DNA of 17,554 nt from an uncultured Collinsella sp. (GCA_900545555.1 UQZI01000042.1:1-17554), one strand, 5' to 3'; numbered from the stretch's first letter, positions 1 to 7,145 are shown. Notes: generated from the letters alone by a model not told the origin. A program made the numbers and translations.

Positions 1-84
1 ATGTGCTCTCCGTGCGAGCAGGACTGTCCGAGCGGGCGACCAAACCCCGCGCCCCATCCCGGCGAGCGCTCGGGGACCGGTAGC

Positions 85-1017
85 TTACAGGTGGCTGATG
101 ATCAGTTCCATCTTGCCTTCGAGGTCGATGGAGGTGACAGCGCTGGGGGCCAGCAGGTGGCTTCCCTTGTGGACGGGGTCGCCGCAGACGGTGCCTTCGC
201 CGTCGATGACTGACAGGCACATCAAGGGCCAGCGCTGCTCCAAGGTCTTGCTGCCGTTGACGCGCACGCGATCGACGGTGTAGCAGGGGTTGGACTCGAG
301 CTCGGTCACGCCGTCGACCTCGGGCGCGGTCACGGTGCCGTCGGTCGGAGCCTGGACATTAAAATCGATGCAGTCGAGGCTCTGCTCAATGTGCAGCGGG
401 CGCAGCTTGCCGTCGGTGCCGGGGCGGTCGTAGTCGTACAGGCGATAGGTCACATCGCTCGACTGCTGCGTCTCCAAAATGAGCGTGCCGGTCTTGATGG
501 CGTGCACGGTACCGGAGTCAATCTGGAAAAAGTCGCCCTTGTGGATCGGCAGCACGTTGAGCATGTCGTCCCAGCGGCCGTCCTTGATCATCTGTGCGGC
601 CTCGGCGCGGTCCTTGGCGCGCTGCCCAACGATGATCGTGGCGCCGGGCTCGCAGTCCAGGACATACCAGCACTCGGTCTTGCCCAGGCTGCCGTTCTCG
701 TGCTTGGCGGCGTACTCGTCGTTGGGATGAATCTGGATCGAAAGGTCGTCCTTGGCGTCCAGAATCTTAATGAGCAGCGGGAACTCCTTGCCCTCGCAAT
801 TGCCAAAGAGCTCGCGGTGCTCGGCCCACAGCCACGACAGCGTGTGGCCTGCATACGGGCCCTCCGCGATCTGGCAGTCGCCGTTGGGATGGGCAGAGAT
901 GGCCCAGCACTCACCGATGGGACCCTCGGGAATGTCGTAGCCAAACACGGTCTCCAGCTGGCGGCCGCCCCAGATCTTCTCGTGGAAGATCGGCGTGAGT
1001 TTAATCAAATCGGACAT
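85..1017 (-). CDS. manA: Class I mannose-6-phosphate isomerase
   Basis: This enzyme interconverts mannose-6-phosphate and fructose-6-phosphate in the cytoplasm. The 310-residue product has the short Bacillus-type class I layout: KIWGG near residue 14, GECWAISAHPNG at 35-46, QIHPNDEY around 95-102, KTECWY at 113-118, SGTVHAI at 168-174 and YRLYDYDR near 191-198. The expected zinc ligands Q95, H97, E115 and H172 are present, as is the arginine at 192. The reading frame stays open further upstream, but the GGGAG motif lies 7 nt before the ATG at 1017 and only 1 nt before an ATG at 1023, so I chose 1017 (MSDLIKL). It lies 75 nt downstream of the GntR regulator on the same strand, so the two are probably co-transcribed. 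The family call is firm. Why it is paired with a beta-glucoside operon is inference. Confidence 0.95.
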   Translation of the reverse strand: MSDLIKLTPIFHEKIWGGRQLETVFGYDIPEGPIGECWAISAHPNGDCQIAEGPYAGHTLSWLWAEHRELFGNCEGKEFPLLIKILDAKDDLSIQIHPNDEYAAKHENGSLGKTECWYVLDCEPGATIIVGQRAKDRAEAAQMIKDGRWDDMLNVLPIHKGDFFQIDSGTVHAIKTGTLILETQQSSDVTYRLYDYDRPGTDGKLRPLHIEQSLDCIDFNVQAPTDGTVTAPEVDGVTELESNPCYTVDRVRVNGSKTLEQRWPLMCLSVIDGEGTVCGDPVHKGSHLLAPSAVTSIDLEGKMELIISHL

Positions 1018-1092
1018 GTGCATACTCCCATAAGGTTGTGCGGGTGCCCACTCCAAACGAGCCATAGTGAGCGCCCGCATGACTACTAAAAC

Positions 1093-1812
1093 TTATGCCA
1101 GCGTTACGTTGTGCAGCTCAAAGCGGTCGCCTACGTTGTGCGAGATAGAATATTCAAACGCGGTGCCGCTATCCAAGAAGCCAATCTGGTTAAGTTCGAG
1201 CAGGGGAGAGCCGGGTTTGGTATCCAGGCGCTCAGCCTCTTCCTCAGTTGCCGCGACAGCGCGAATGGTGCGATGGAAGCTCGAAATCTTCAGCCCGCAT
1301 TGCTCGCGGATAAAGCCGTAGACCGATCCGTACAGGTCCTTCTTTTTAAGGCCCGGGATCAGTTCGAGCGGCATATAGGTGTACTCGATGACGATGGGCT
1401 TCTCGTCGACCTGGCGCACGCGCACGATGTGATAGGCGAAGTCATCCTCGGCCATTCCCAGCTGGGTCGCAACCTCTGCCGGCGGATTGACGATCGAGAA
1501 ATCGTAGACCACCGAGGTCACCTTTTCCCCGCGGTGCTCATACGAAAAGCCCTGGGCACGGTCGTTCTTGCCTTGAAAAAACACCTGGCCGGGAAGTCCC
1601 GCCGTGTCCTTGACGTAGGTGCCCGATCCGCGCCGGCTGGTAATAAGGCCTTCCTCGGTGATCTGCTCAATCGCTCGTTTGACGGTGATTTTGGAAACGC
1701 CATAGAGCTCACAGAACTCAACGACGGTGGGCAACTTATCGCCCGGTTTAAGTGCGCCGTCCTCGATGCTTCGACGGATATCTGCAGCTATCGCCTCGTA
1801 TTTGGGAATCAT
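1093..1812 (-). CDS. GntR/HutC-family transcriptional regulator (UTRA domain)
   Basis: This is a 239-residue DNA-binding regulator. Residues 1-70 form a GntR winged helix, with the KLPTVVEFCELYGVSKITVKRAIEQ region followed by a RRGSGTYV wing. Residues from about 85 to the end fit a UTRA effector-binding domain, which in this family usually binds a sugar phosphate or other small metabolite. A GGGAGG motif 5 nt before the ATG at 1812 fixes the start. It is transcribed divergently from the GH1/PTS operon and heads the leftward unit with manA, so it is the obvious local regulator of both. The shared upstream region holds a 5-4-5 inverted repeat (1848-1861) that may be its operator. Which sugar phosphate it senses cannot be read from the sequence. 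Confidence 0.93.
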   Translation of the reverse strand: MIPKYEAIAADIRRSIEDGALKPGDKLPTVVEFCELYGVSKITVKRAIEQITEEGLITSRRGSGTYVKDTAGLPGQVFFQGKNDRAQGFSYEHRGEKVTSVVYDFSIVNPPAEVATQLGMAEDDFAYHIVRVRQVDEKPIVIEYTYMPLELIPGLKKKDLYGSVYGFIREQCGLKISSFHRTIRAVAATEEEAERLDTKPGSPLLELNQIGFLDSGTAFEYSISHNVGDRFELHNVTLA

Positions 1813-1847
1813 GCAATCCTCCCTTCATATTTGCGTCGATATTTAGA

Positions 1848-1861
1848 AAGTATACCTACTT
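1848..1861. promoter_or_regulatory. Candidate GntR-family operator overlapping the regulator promoter
   Basis: AAGTA-TACC-TACTT is a 5-4-5 inverted repeat inside a region that also carries the direct repeat TTAGAAAG on both sides. Read leftward, TATACT (1854-1849) is a good -10 for the regulator gene, so binding here would give autoregulation. GntR/HutC proteins often bind short AT-rich palindromes containing GGTATA-like cores; the assignment is inference. Confidence 0.4.
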
Positions 1862-1920
1862 AGAAAGCATCCATATGGCCTTCATGAAAGAAGTTCGATA
1901 AAGAAAAATGAAAAAGACGC

Positions 1921-1948
1921 TTTACATAGAAAATTAGAGCGCTATAGT
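1921..1948 (+). promoter_or_regulatory. Sigma70-type promoter for the glucosidase/PTS operon
   Basis: TTTACA (1921-1926) and TATAGT (1943-1948) are separated by 16 nt and sit in an AT-rich stretch upstream of the GH1 gene. Transcription would start near 1955, giving a leader of roughly 160 nt that contains the whole 1991-2080 hairpin. Confidence 0.55.
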
Positions 1949-1990
1949 TATAGACAACAAGCGAGATGCATTGGCGTTTCCTTGTACTGT

Positions 1991-2080
1991 TTGGGGACGG
2001 CTTTGTTTTGGCGGGTTGGATATCGGTATGACCGGTGCGCGCCCGCGCCGGATAACCTGCCAAAGCAAACCCGTCTCCAA
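1991..2080. repeat. Long nested inverted repeat in the glucosidase leader
   Basis: The arms 1991-2017 and 2054-2080 are 27 nt each and complementary at 23 positions. Three of the four mismatches become G-U pairs in RNA, leaving one C-C mismatch. Inside the 36-nt loop is a second hairpin: CCGGTGCG (2032-2039) with CGCGCCGG (2044-2051). Both arms are copies, in opposite orientation, of a 24-nt core that recurs at 5933-5956. It could be a REP/MITE-like element, a structured leader RNA, or both. Confidence 0.8.
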
Positions 2081-2114
2081 CCGGAAGCTCTAGAACACGA
2101 AAGCGAGGACTTTG

Positions 2115-3515
2115 ATGGCACAGTATCAGCTGCCCCGTGACTTCTTTTTTGGCGCTGCTATGTCCGGCCCGCAGACTGAGGGTCAGTGGAACCAGGGTGG
2201 CAAGCTCGAGAACCTGTGGGACACCTGGTCCATCCAGGATCTGGGTTCGTTCTACAACTGCGTTGGCTCTTATGCCGGCAATGACTTTATGGCCAAGTAC
2301 CAGGAAGACCTTCGCATTTTGAAGGACTTGGGCCTGAACACCTATCGCACTTCCATCCAGTGGAGCCGTCTGCTCGATGTCGACGGCAACCTCAACGAGG
2401 AGGGGGCTGCGTGGTATCACGAGCTGTTCCGCGCCTCTCGCGAGGCCGGCCTGGAGCCGTTTGTCAACTTGTACCACTTTGACATGCCCACCTACCTCTT
2501 TAACCGTGGCGGCTGGGAGAGCCGTGAGGTCGTCGAGGCTTACGCGCATTACGCCGACGTCGCCTTCCACGAGTTTGGCCAGGAGATTAAGTACTGGTTC
2601 ACCTTTAACGAGCCCATCGTCGAGCCCGAGCAGCGCTATCAGGAGGGCGTGTGGTTCCCGCAACTCCACGACTTCAACCGCGCCCGCACCGTGCAGTATC
2701 ACATCTCGCTGGCGCACGCGCTGGCCGTGGCCAACTATCGTCGCGCCTATGACGAGGGCGCTATTCGCGCCGATGCCAAAATCGGCATGATCAACTGCTT
2801 TACCCCGGTCTACACCAAGGAGAACCCCAACGAGGCGGACCTCGAGGCCGTGCGTATGACCAGCGGCATCAACAATCGCTGGTGGCTCGACCTTATTACC
2901 AAGGGCGAGCTTCCTGCCGACGTGCTCGACAGCCTGGTCGAGGGCGGCGTTAAGCTCCCGTTCCGTGCCGGCGACCAAGAGATTCTCAAGCAGGGTGTTG
3001 TTGACTGGCTCGGCTGCAACTACTACCACCCCACGCGCGTTCAGGCGCCGGCGAGCAAGGTCGACCAGTACGGCCTGCCGCACTTTGCCGACGAGTACGT
3101 ATGGCCCGACGCCGTTATGAACGAGAGCCGCGGCTGGGAGATCTACCCGCAGGGCCTCTACGACTTTGGCATGGACTGCGCCAAGAACTACCCCGATCTT
3201 GAGTGGTTCGTTTCCGAGAACGGCATCGGCATCATGGACGAGTACAAGAACCGCGACGCCGAGGGCACCATTCAGGACGATTACCGCGTCGATTTTGTGC
3301 GCCAGCACCTGGAGTGGGTTGCCAGGGCAATTGCCGAGGGCGCCAAGTGTCGCGGATACCATTATTGGGCCGTCATCGATAACTGGTCTTGGGCCAATGC
3401 CTTTAAGAATCGCTATGGCTTTGTCGAGGTCGATTTGATGGATGGCTACAAGCGCCGCCTTAAGAAGTCGGCAGCCTGGCTCAAACAGGTCGCCACGACC
3501 CACGTGGTTGATTAG
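2115..3515 (+). CDS. GH1 6-phospho-beta-glucosidase
   Basis: This cytoplasmic glycoside hydrolase family 1 enzyme cleaves a PTS-phosphorylated beta-disaccharide to a sugar-6-phosphate and a free sugar. The 466-residue length is normal. The general acid/base lies in TFNEP (E166) and the nucleophile in VSENGIG (E368). The N-terminus carries SGPQTEG in place of the usual AxYQxEG, a variant I associate with PTS-linked 6-phospho-beta-glucosidases. The C-terminal S425, K431 and Y434 in the SWANAFKNRYG loop resemble the phosphate-binding Ser/Lys/Tyr of 6-phospho-beta-galactosidase, with the lysine shifted by one position. The ATG at 2115, not the TTG at 2112, follows GAGGA by 5 nt. It is the first gene of the operon with PTS EIIC, EIIB and EIIA. 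Glucoside, galactoside or mannoside preference is not decided by sequence. Confidence 0.93.
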   Translation: MAQYQLPRDFFFGAAMSGPQTEGQWNQGGKLENLWDTWSIQDLGSFYNCVGSYAGNDFMAKYQEDLRILKDLGLNTYRTSIQWSRLLDVDGNLNEEGAAWYHELFRASREAGLEPFVNLYHFDMPTYLFNRGGWESREVVEAYAHYADVAFHEFGQEIKYWFTFNEPIVEPEQRYQEGVWFPQLHDFNRARTVQYHISLAHALAVANYRRAYDEGAIRADAKIGMINCFTPVYTKENPNEADLEAVRMTSGINNRWWLDLITKGELPADVLDSLVEGGVKLPFRAGDQEILKQGVVDWLGCNYYHPTRVQAPASKVDQYGLPHFADEYVWPDAVMNESRGWEIYPQGLYDFGMDCAKNYPDLEWFVSENGIGIMDEYKNRDAEGTIQDDYRVDFVRQHLEWVARAIAEGAKCRGYHYWAVIDNWSWANAFKNRYGFVEVDLMDGYKRRLKKSAAWLKQVATTHVVD

Positions 3516-3520
3516 CGACC

Positions 3521-3597
3521 GGGCGAACGCCCAGACCGCGCGCCGCCGCGCGCAACACATGGCACATCTGGTGGCAGAGGGCGACAGACCACCGTGC
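3521..3597 (+). repeat. Cluster of three hairpins between glucosidase and EIIC
   Basis: Three consecutive inverted repeats fill the intergenic gap: GGGC/GCCC at 3521-3532, GCGCGC/GCGCGC at 3538-3553 with a CGCC loop, and GGTGG/CCACC at 3570-3593 with an outer GCAC/GTGC pair (3562-3565, 3594-3597). No T-run follows, so this is not an intrinsic terminator. It may protect or process the mRNA. Confidence 0.55.
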
Positions 3598-3635
3598 GAA
3601 TAGGAAAAGGCCGGATTTGAAAGTTAGGAGCAATC

Positions 3636-4988
3636 ATGGCCAGTGACAACGGAAAGAGCTTCCTCGACAAGTTTGCCGAGGTCTCTGCGAAGGTGGGAAA
3701 CCAGGTTCACCTGCGTTCCCTGCGCGACGCCTTCGCGACCATCACGCCGCTCTATATCCTTGCGGGTATCGCGGTTCTTATCAACAACGTCGTGTTCCCC
3801 CTGTTCCCGCTCGATGCGGCGGGCCTTGCCAACCTTCAGACGTGGGGTTCGGCAATTACGCTGGGCACCCTCAACGTCTCTGCCATTATCTTGGCCGGAT
3901 TGATTGGCTACAGCCTCGCTAAGAACAAGCGTTTCGATAACCCGCTCGCTTGCGTGGTCGTCGCTATCTCTGCTTTCGTCATCATGATGCCGCAGCAGAT
4001 CACCGCCACGCTTGCCGCCACGAGCCCGCTGCTCACCGACAAGATCACCTCCGCCGAGGTCACGGGCGCCCTTTCGACTGCCAACACCGGCACCAACGGT
4101 CTGTTCTCGGCTATTATCATCGCCCTGCTTTCCGTTTCGCTCTTCATCAAGATTTCTGGCGTCGAGAAGCTCAAGGTTAAGCTGGGCGAGGGCGTGCCTC
4201 CCGCGGTCTCCAACTCCTTCAACGTCATGATCCCGATGCTGCTCAACCTCGCGATCTTCGCTCTTGCCGCAGCCCTGCTCGCCGTGTGTGCCGGCACCGA
4301 TCTGTGCACCATCATCTCCACGTGCATCTCCAACCCGCTCAAGAGCATCATGAACGCCGGTCCGTGGGCTGTTATCCTCATCTACACCCTTGCTAACCTG
4401 CTGTTCTGCGTCGGTATTCACCAGTCCACCATCTCTGGCGCTACCGTCGAGCCGATCCTGACCATGCTCATCGTCGACAACATGGCTACCTTTGCCGCCG
4501 GTGGCACCATCCAGCCCGATCACTACATGAACATGCAGATCGTTAACAGCTTCGCCCTCATCGGCGGCTCGGGCTGCACCCTCATGCTTCTGCTCGACAC
4601 GCTCCTGTTCTCCAAGAACAAGGCTTCCGAGACCGTTTCCAAGATGGCTATCCTGCCTGGTCTGTTCAACATCAACGAGCCGGTTATCTACGGTTACCCC
4701 ATCGTGTACAACCTGCCGCTCATGATTCCGTTTGTCCTCCTTCCCGATCTGTTCATCGGCATCACCTATGGCCTTACCTGCGCAGGCATCATCAGCCCCT
4801 GCATCGCCCAGGTGCCTTGGACCATGCCTCCCGTCATCAATGCCCTGCTCGCTACGGGCTTTGACTGGCGCGCCGGCGTGTGGCAGGCTCTCGAGATTGT
4901 CATTGGCATGGCCGTCTACCTGCCCTTTATGAAGATTTCCGAGAAGGCAATCGCCAAGCAGGAGGCCCTTGCCGAGCAGAACGCTTAA
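3636..4988 (+). CDS. PTS lactose/cellobiose-family EIIC permease
   Basis: This is the membrane subunit of a phosphotransferase system that moves a disaccharide across the membrane while it is phosphorylated. The 450-residue protein is hydrophobic with many membrane segments. It carries family hallmarks: GIHQSTISG (H262), FNINEPVIYGYPIVYN (E348) and PWTMPPVINALLATGFDWR. H262 and E348 match the sugar-contacting His and Glu of the crystallised chitobiose EIIC in type and approximate spacing. AGGAG lies 5 nt before the ATG at 3636. EIIB and EIIA follow as separate genes. The family is certain. The sugar (cellobiose, another beta-glucoside or a manno-disaccharide) is unknown. Confidence 0.94.
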   Translation: MASDNGKSFLDKFAEVSAKVGNQVHLRSLRDAFATITPLYILAGIAVLINNVVFPLFPLDAAGLANLQTWGSAITLGTLNVSAIILAGLIGYSLAKNKRFDNPLACVVVAISAFVIMMPQQITATLAATSPLLTDKITSAEVTGALSTANTGTNGLFSAIIIALLSVSLFIKISGVEKLKVKLGEGVPPAVSNSFNVMIPMLLNLAIFALAAALLAVCAGTDLCTIISTCISNPLKSIMNAGPWAVILIYTLANLLFCVGIHQSTISGATVEPILTMLIVDNMATFAAGGTIQPDHYMNMQIVNSFALIGGSGCTLMLLLDTLLFSKNKASETVSKMAILPGLFNINEPVIYGYPIVYNLPLMIPFVLLPDLFIGITYGLTCAGIISPCIAQVPWTMPPVINALLATGFDWRAGVWQALEIVIGMAVYLPFMKISEKAIAKQEALAEQNA

Positions 4989-5007
4989 CGTTCGTCCCTT
5001 TCACCGT

Positions 5008-5040
5008 TGCGGGCGCCGGTACGCGGTGCCAGTGCCCGCA
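5008..5040 (+). repeat. Hairpin between EIIC and EIIB
   Basis: TGCGGGC (5008-5014) pairs with GCCCGCA (5034-5040), or alternatively GGCGCCG (5012-5018) pairs with CGGTGCC (5024-5030) with one G-U. The two structures share bases and exclude each other in part. No strong T-run follows, so it is more likely an mRNA stability or partial-termination element within the operon. Confidence 0.55.
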
Positions 5041-5139
5041 GCTCTCTTCCTTGCGTAAAGATGCAGGGGGTGGGAACAATAGCTGCAAAGAATGAAACCA
5101 GTCGTCGTCTGCGCGCCGCGCAGTTATAAGGAGGAAACC

Positions 5140-5442
5140 ATGAAGAAGATCATGCTCTGCTGCAATGCCGGTATGTCCACGAGCCTGCTGGTCCAGAAGA
5201 TGCAGGCCGAGGTTGCAAACCGTGGTCTGGATATCGAGATCGAGGCTCGTCCCATGAACGAGGCCCACGATCACCTGGACGAGTGCGACATGTTGCTGCT
5301 TGGCCCGCAGATCGGCTACACCAAGGGCGATTTTGAGAAGGAGGCCGCTGGTCGCTTCCAGGTCGAGGTCATCAACATGGTCGACTACGGCCGCATGAAC
5401 GCTGCCGGCATCATCGACCACTGTGTCAGCGTGATGGGCTAG
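5140..5442 (+). CDS. PTS lactose/cellobiose-family EIIB
   Basis: This 100-residue cytoplasmic subunit takes phosphate from EIIA on a cysteine and passes it to the sugar held by EIIC. The N-terminus MKKIMLCCNAGMSTSLLV is the family's phosphocysteine loop; C8, directly before NAGMSTS, aligns with the active cysteine of chitobiose EIIB. The LLLGPQIGY segment is also typical. A perfect AAGGAGG at 5128-5134 stands 5 nt before the ATG at 5140, so the in-frame extension upstream from 5092 is rejected. It lies 150 nt after EIIC and only 9 nt before the EIIA start. The preceding hairpin and the very strong ribosome binding site suggest that EIIB and EIIA are made at a higher level than the permease. 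Confidence 0.95.
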   Translation: MKKIMLCCNAGMSTSLLVQKMQAEVANRGLDIEIEARPMNEAHDHLDECDMLLLGPQIGYTKGDFEKEAAGRFQVEVINMVDYGRMNAAGIIDHCVSVMG

Positions 5443-5451
5443 GTGCAGCAT

Positions 5452-5784
5452 ATGGAGGATATGAACGAGTTGCAGATGACCTGCTTCGAGATCATCAGCT
5501 ACGTCGGTACCGCCAAGAGCATGTACATCAATGCCGTGCAAAAGGCCAAGGAGGGCGATTTTGACGCCGCCGAGGAGCTTATCAAGCAGGGCGACGAGGC
5601 CTATAACGGTGGCCACGATGTTCACATGGGGCTTCTGAAGAAGGAGGCCAACGGCGAGCGTAACGGCGAGGCCCCGTTGATTCTGCTGCATGCAGAGGAC
5701 CAGATGGCCGGCACCGAGACCATGCGCGTCATGGCGACGGAGCTCATCGAGATCCACAAGCGGCTGCAGGCACTCAAGGCCTAG
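5452..5784 (+). CDS. PTS lactose/cellobiose-family EIIA
   Basis: This small helical cytoplasmic subunit accepts phosphate from HPr. The 110-residue product shows the family pattern: an N-terminal FEIISYVGTAKSMYINAVQKAKEGDFDAAEELI helix pair, then LLHAEDQM. H80 in HAED matches the phosphorylated histidine and D83 the metal-binding aspartate of the trimeric EIIA of the lactose system. The second histidine often found in this motif (HAQDH) is Gln here. The start is uncertain: GTG 5443, ATG 5452 and ATG 5461 are in frame. I chose 5452 because AGGTG at 5441-5445, overlapping the EIIB stop, gives a usable spacing of 6 nt. It is the last gene of the operon before the terminator. Confidence 0.92.
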   Translation: MEDMNELQMTCFEIISYVGTAKSMYINAVQKAKEGDFDAAEELIKQGDEAYNGGHDVHMGLLKKEANGERNGEAPLILLHAEDQMAGTETMRVMATELIEIHKRLQALKA

Positions 5785-5842
5785 TCGGCGTTATCGCCGC
5801 GATGGGCCGTGCGGTCCAACAGACAACACAGTCCCTTTGACG

Positions 5843-5880
5843 GGCGCCGGGAGTCTCCGCCTCCCGGCGCCTTTATGTTT
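5843..5880 (+). terminator. Rho-independent terminator after the PTS operon
   Basis: GGCGCCGGGAG (5843-5853) and CTCCCGGCGCC (5861-5871) form a perfect 11-bp stem with a 7-nt loop, followed by the T-rich TTTATGTTT. It ends the glucosidase-EIIC-EIIB-EIIA transcript and separates it from the ROK kinase. Confidence 0.85.
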
Positions 5881-5971
5881 GGGGAAGGTCTTGCGCGACC
5901 TATTGAGCGACCATTCACGTTTCCCCAGATAAAACCTGCCAAAACAAACCTGTCCCTTTTTGGTAGGTTTT
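5881..5971. repeat. Two-hairpin repeat upstream of the ROK kinase
   Basis: The first hairpin is bounded by GGGGAA (5881-5886) and TTCCCC (5921-5926), with AGGTC/GACCT (5886-5890, 5897-5901) inside. The second pairs AAAACCTGCCAAAA (5931-5944) with TTTTGGTAGGTTTT (5958-5971): 14 bp with one G-U. The bases at 5933-5956 match the arm at 2054-2077 in 21 of 24 positions, and match the reverse complement of the other glucosidase-leader arm in 21 of 24. It sits about 55 nt before the kinase start. Confidence 0.75.
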
Positions 5972-6025
5972 TGCCTTGGGAGCGGTACCATACAGGCAAT
6001 GTTTAAACGAGAAAGGTGGGCTCCC

Positions 6026-6979
6026 ATGGAACCTAAGCAGTATTACATCGGCATTGACGTCGGCGGCACTTCGGTTAAGGAGGGCCTGTTCGACGAGGAC
6101 GGCAACCTGCTGGCCAAGGCCAGCGTGCCCACGCCTCCTATCGTTGACGCCGCGGGCTTTGCCGCGGTGACCGAGGCTATCGACCAGGTGGTCGCCAAGG
6201 CTCAGATTCCGCGTGCCTTTGTGGCGGGCATTGGTCTGGCCGTTCCGTGCCCCATCCCGGCATCGGGCGATGCCAAGGTCAAGGCCAACATTGCCATTAA
6301 CCTGCCCGAGCTGAGAGTCGCCATTCAGGAGCACTGCCCCGACGCGGTCGTTAAGTACGAGAACGATGCCAACGCCGCTGCCATGGGCGAGGCCTGGCTC
6401 GGCTCTGCCAAGGGCGTGCAGAACGTGGTGATGGTCACCATCGGTACCGGCGTGGGCGGCGGCGTTATCGTTAACGGCGACGTGGTATCGGGCGTTGTGG
6501 GTGCTGGCGGCGAGATTGGCCACATGTGCCTGAACCCGGCCGAGGAGCGCACCTGCGGCTGCGGCGGCCATGGCCATCTGGAGCAGTATTCCAGCGCCAC
6601 CGGCGTGGTGAGCAACTACCTTGCCGAGTGCGAGAAGGCGGGCGTCGACCCCATCGAGCTCACCGGCCCCTCCGATTCCAAGGACGTGTTCCAGGCCTGC
6701 CGCGAGGGTGACAAGCTCGCGCTGGCCGCGGCCGATACCATGGCCGACTATCTCGGTCGCGCTCTGGCGCTTATCGCCAACGTGGTCGACCCCGAGATGT
6801 TCCTGATCGGCGGCGGCGCATCCGCCTCGGCCGATGTCTACCTCGACAAGGTCCGTGAGCACTTTAAGCAGTACGCGCTTTCTGCCTCGCGCGAGACGCC
6901 CATTAAGGTCGCCTCGCTCGGCAACGACGCCGGCATCATCGGTGCCGCCTACGTAGCCCTGCGCGCCGCCGGCAAATAG
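6026..6979 (+). CDS. ROK-family sugar kinase (probable glucokinase)
   Basis: This cytoplasmic kinase of 317 residues phosphorylates a hexose with ATP. The N-terminus IGIDVGGTSVKEGLFDEDG is the phosphate-binding loop of ROK kinases, D114 in YENDANAAAMGE is the catalytic base, and IGTGVGGGVI is the second ATP-binding motif. The zinc site H166, C177, C179 is present, but the fourth ligand, normally Cys in CxCGxxGC, is His at 184 (CGCGGHGHLE). Most ROK proteins with this length and no N-terminal helix-turn-helix are kinases, not repressors. AGGTGG at 6014-6019 precedes the ATG at 6026. It lies downstream of the PTS operon terminator, in the same direction. Its likely role is to phosphorylate the sugar freed by the GH1 enzyme. 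Glucose is the best guess; mannose or another hexose is possible. Confidence 0.9.
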   Translation: MEPKQYYIGIDVGGTSVKEGLFDEDGNLLAKASVPTPPIVDAAGFAAVTEAIDQVVAKAQIPRAFVAGIGLAVPCPIPASGDAKVKANIAINLPELRVAIQEHCPDAVVKYENDANAAAMGEAWLGSAKGVQNVVMVTIGTGVGGGVIVNGDVVSGVVGAGGEIGHMCLNPAEERTCGCGGHGHLEQYSSATGVVSNYLAECEKAGVDPIELTGPSDSKDVFQACREGDKLALAAADTMADYLGRALALIANVVDPEMFLIGGGASASADVYLDKVREHFKQYALSASRETPIKVASLGNDAGIIGAAYVALRAAGK

Positions 6980-7004
6980 CTAGTGCAAGGGGGCCAGGTT
7001 ACTT

Positions 7005-7041
7005 TGCACCAACATGGTGCAGAGGGGACAGACTCCGTCCC
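7005..7041 (+). repeat. Paired small hairpins upstream of the pyrophosphatase
   Basis: TGCACCA (7005-7011) and TGGTGCA (7015-7021) form a 7-bp stem on a 3-nt loop. GGGAC (7025-7029) and GTCCC (7037-7041) follow directly. There is no T-run, so they are a poor terminator for the kinase. They look like another intergenic repeat, and the second half resembles the GGTGG-CAGAGGG-GACAGA stretch near 3570-3588. Confidence 0.45.
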
Positions 7042-7145
7042 AGCGCCTGCCCCAATTTGTGCCGCGCTCCTTCCATCTCATAGGGTTCGGCGTCAGCGTG
7101 CTACCATAGCTACGTCCAAGTACACATATCAAGTGGAGGATATCC

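Larger units (their letters stand above)
1813..2114. other. Divergent promoter region, gntR / 6-phospho-beta-glucosidase
   Basis: This 302-nt gap has no credible gene. From the regulator side it holds an AT-rich stretch with a candidate operator (1848-1861), a direct repeat TTAGAAAG (1843-1850 and 1860-1867), a good rightward promoter (1921-1948), and a 90-nt nested inverted repeat (1991-2080) ending 34 nt before the glucosidase start. GAGGA at 2105-2109 is the glucosidase ribosome binding site. Confidence 0.75.

Noticed and set aside
28..73. Inverted repeat CCGAGCG/CGCTCGG as terminator of manA
   Set aside because: The loop is 32 nt and no T-run follows in the leftward direction, so support is too weak.
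1018..1080. N-terminal extension of manA
   Set aside because: The GGGAG spacing and the family's usual N-terminus support the start at 1017.
1860..3560. Long leftward open frame (566 codons) opposite the glucosidase gene
   Set aside because: It is the antisense shadow of a clear GH1 gene in GC-rich DNA, has no family motifs and would run through the promoter region.
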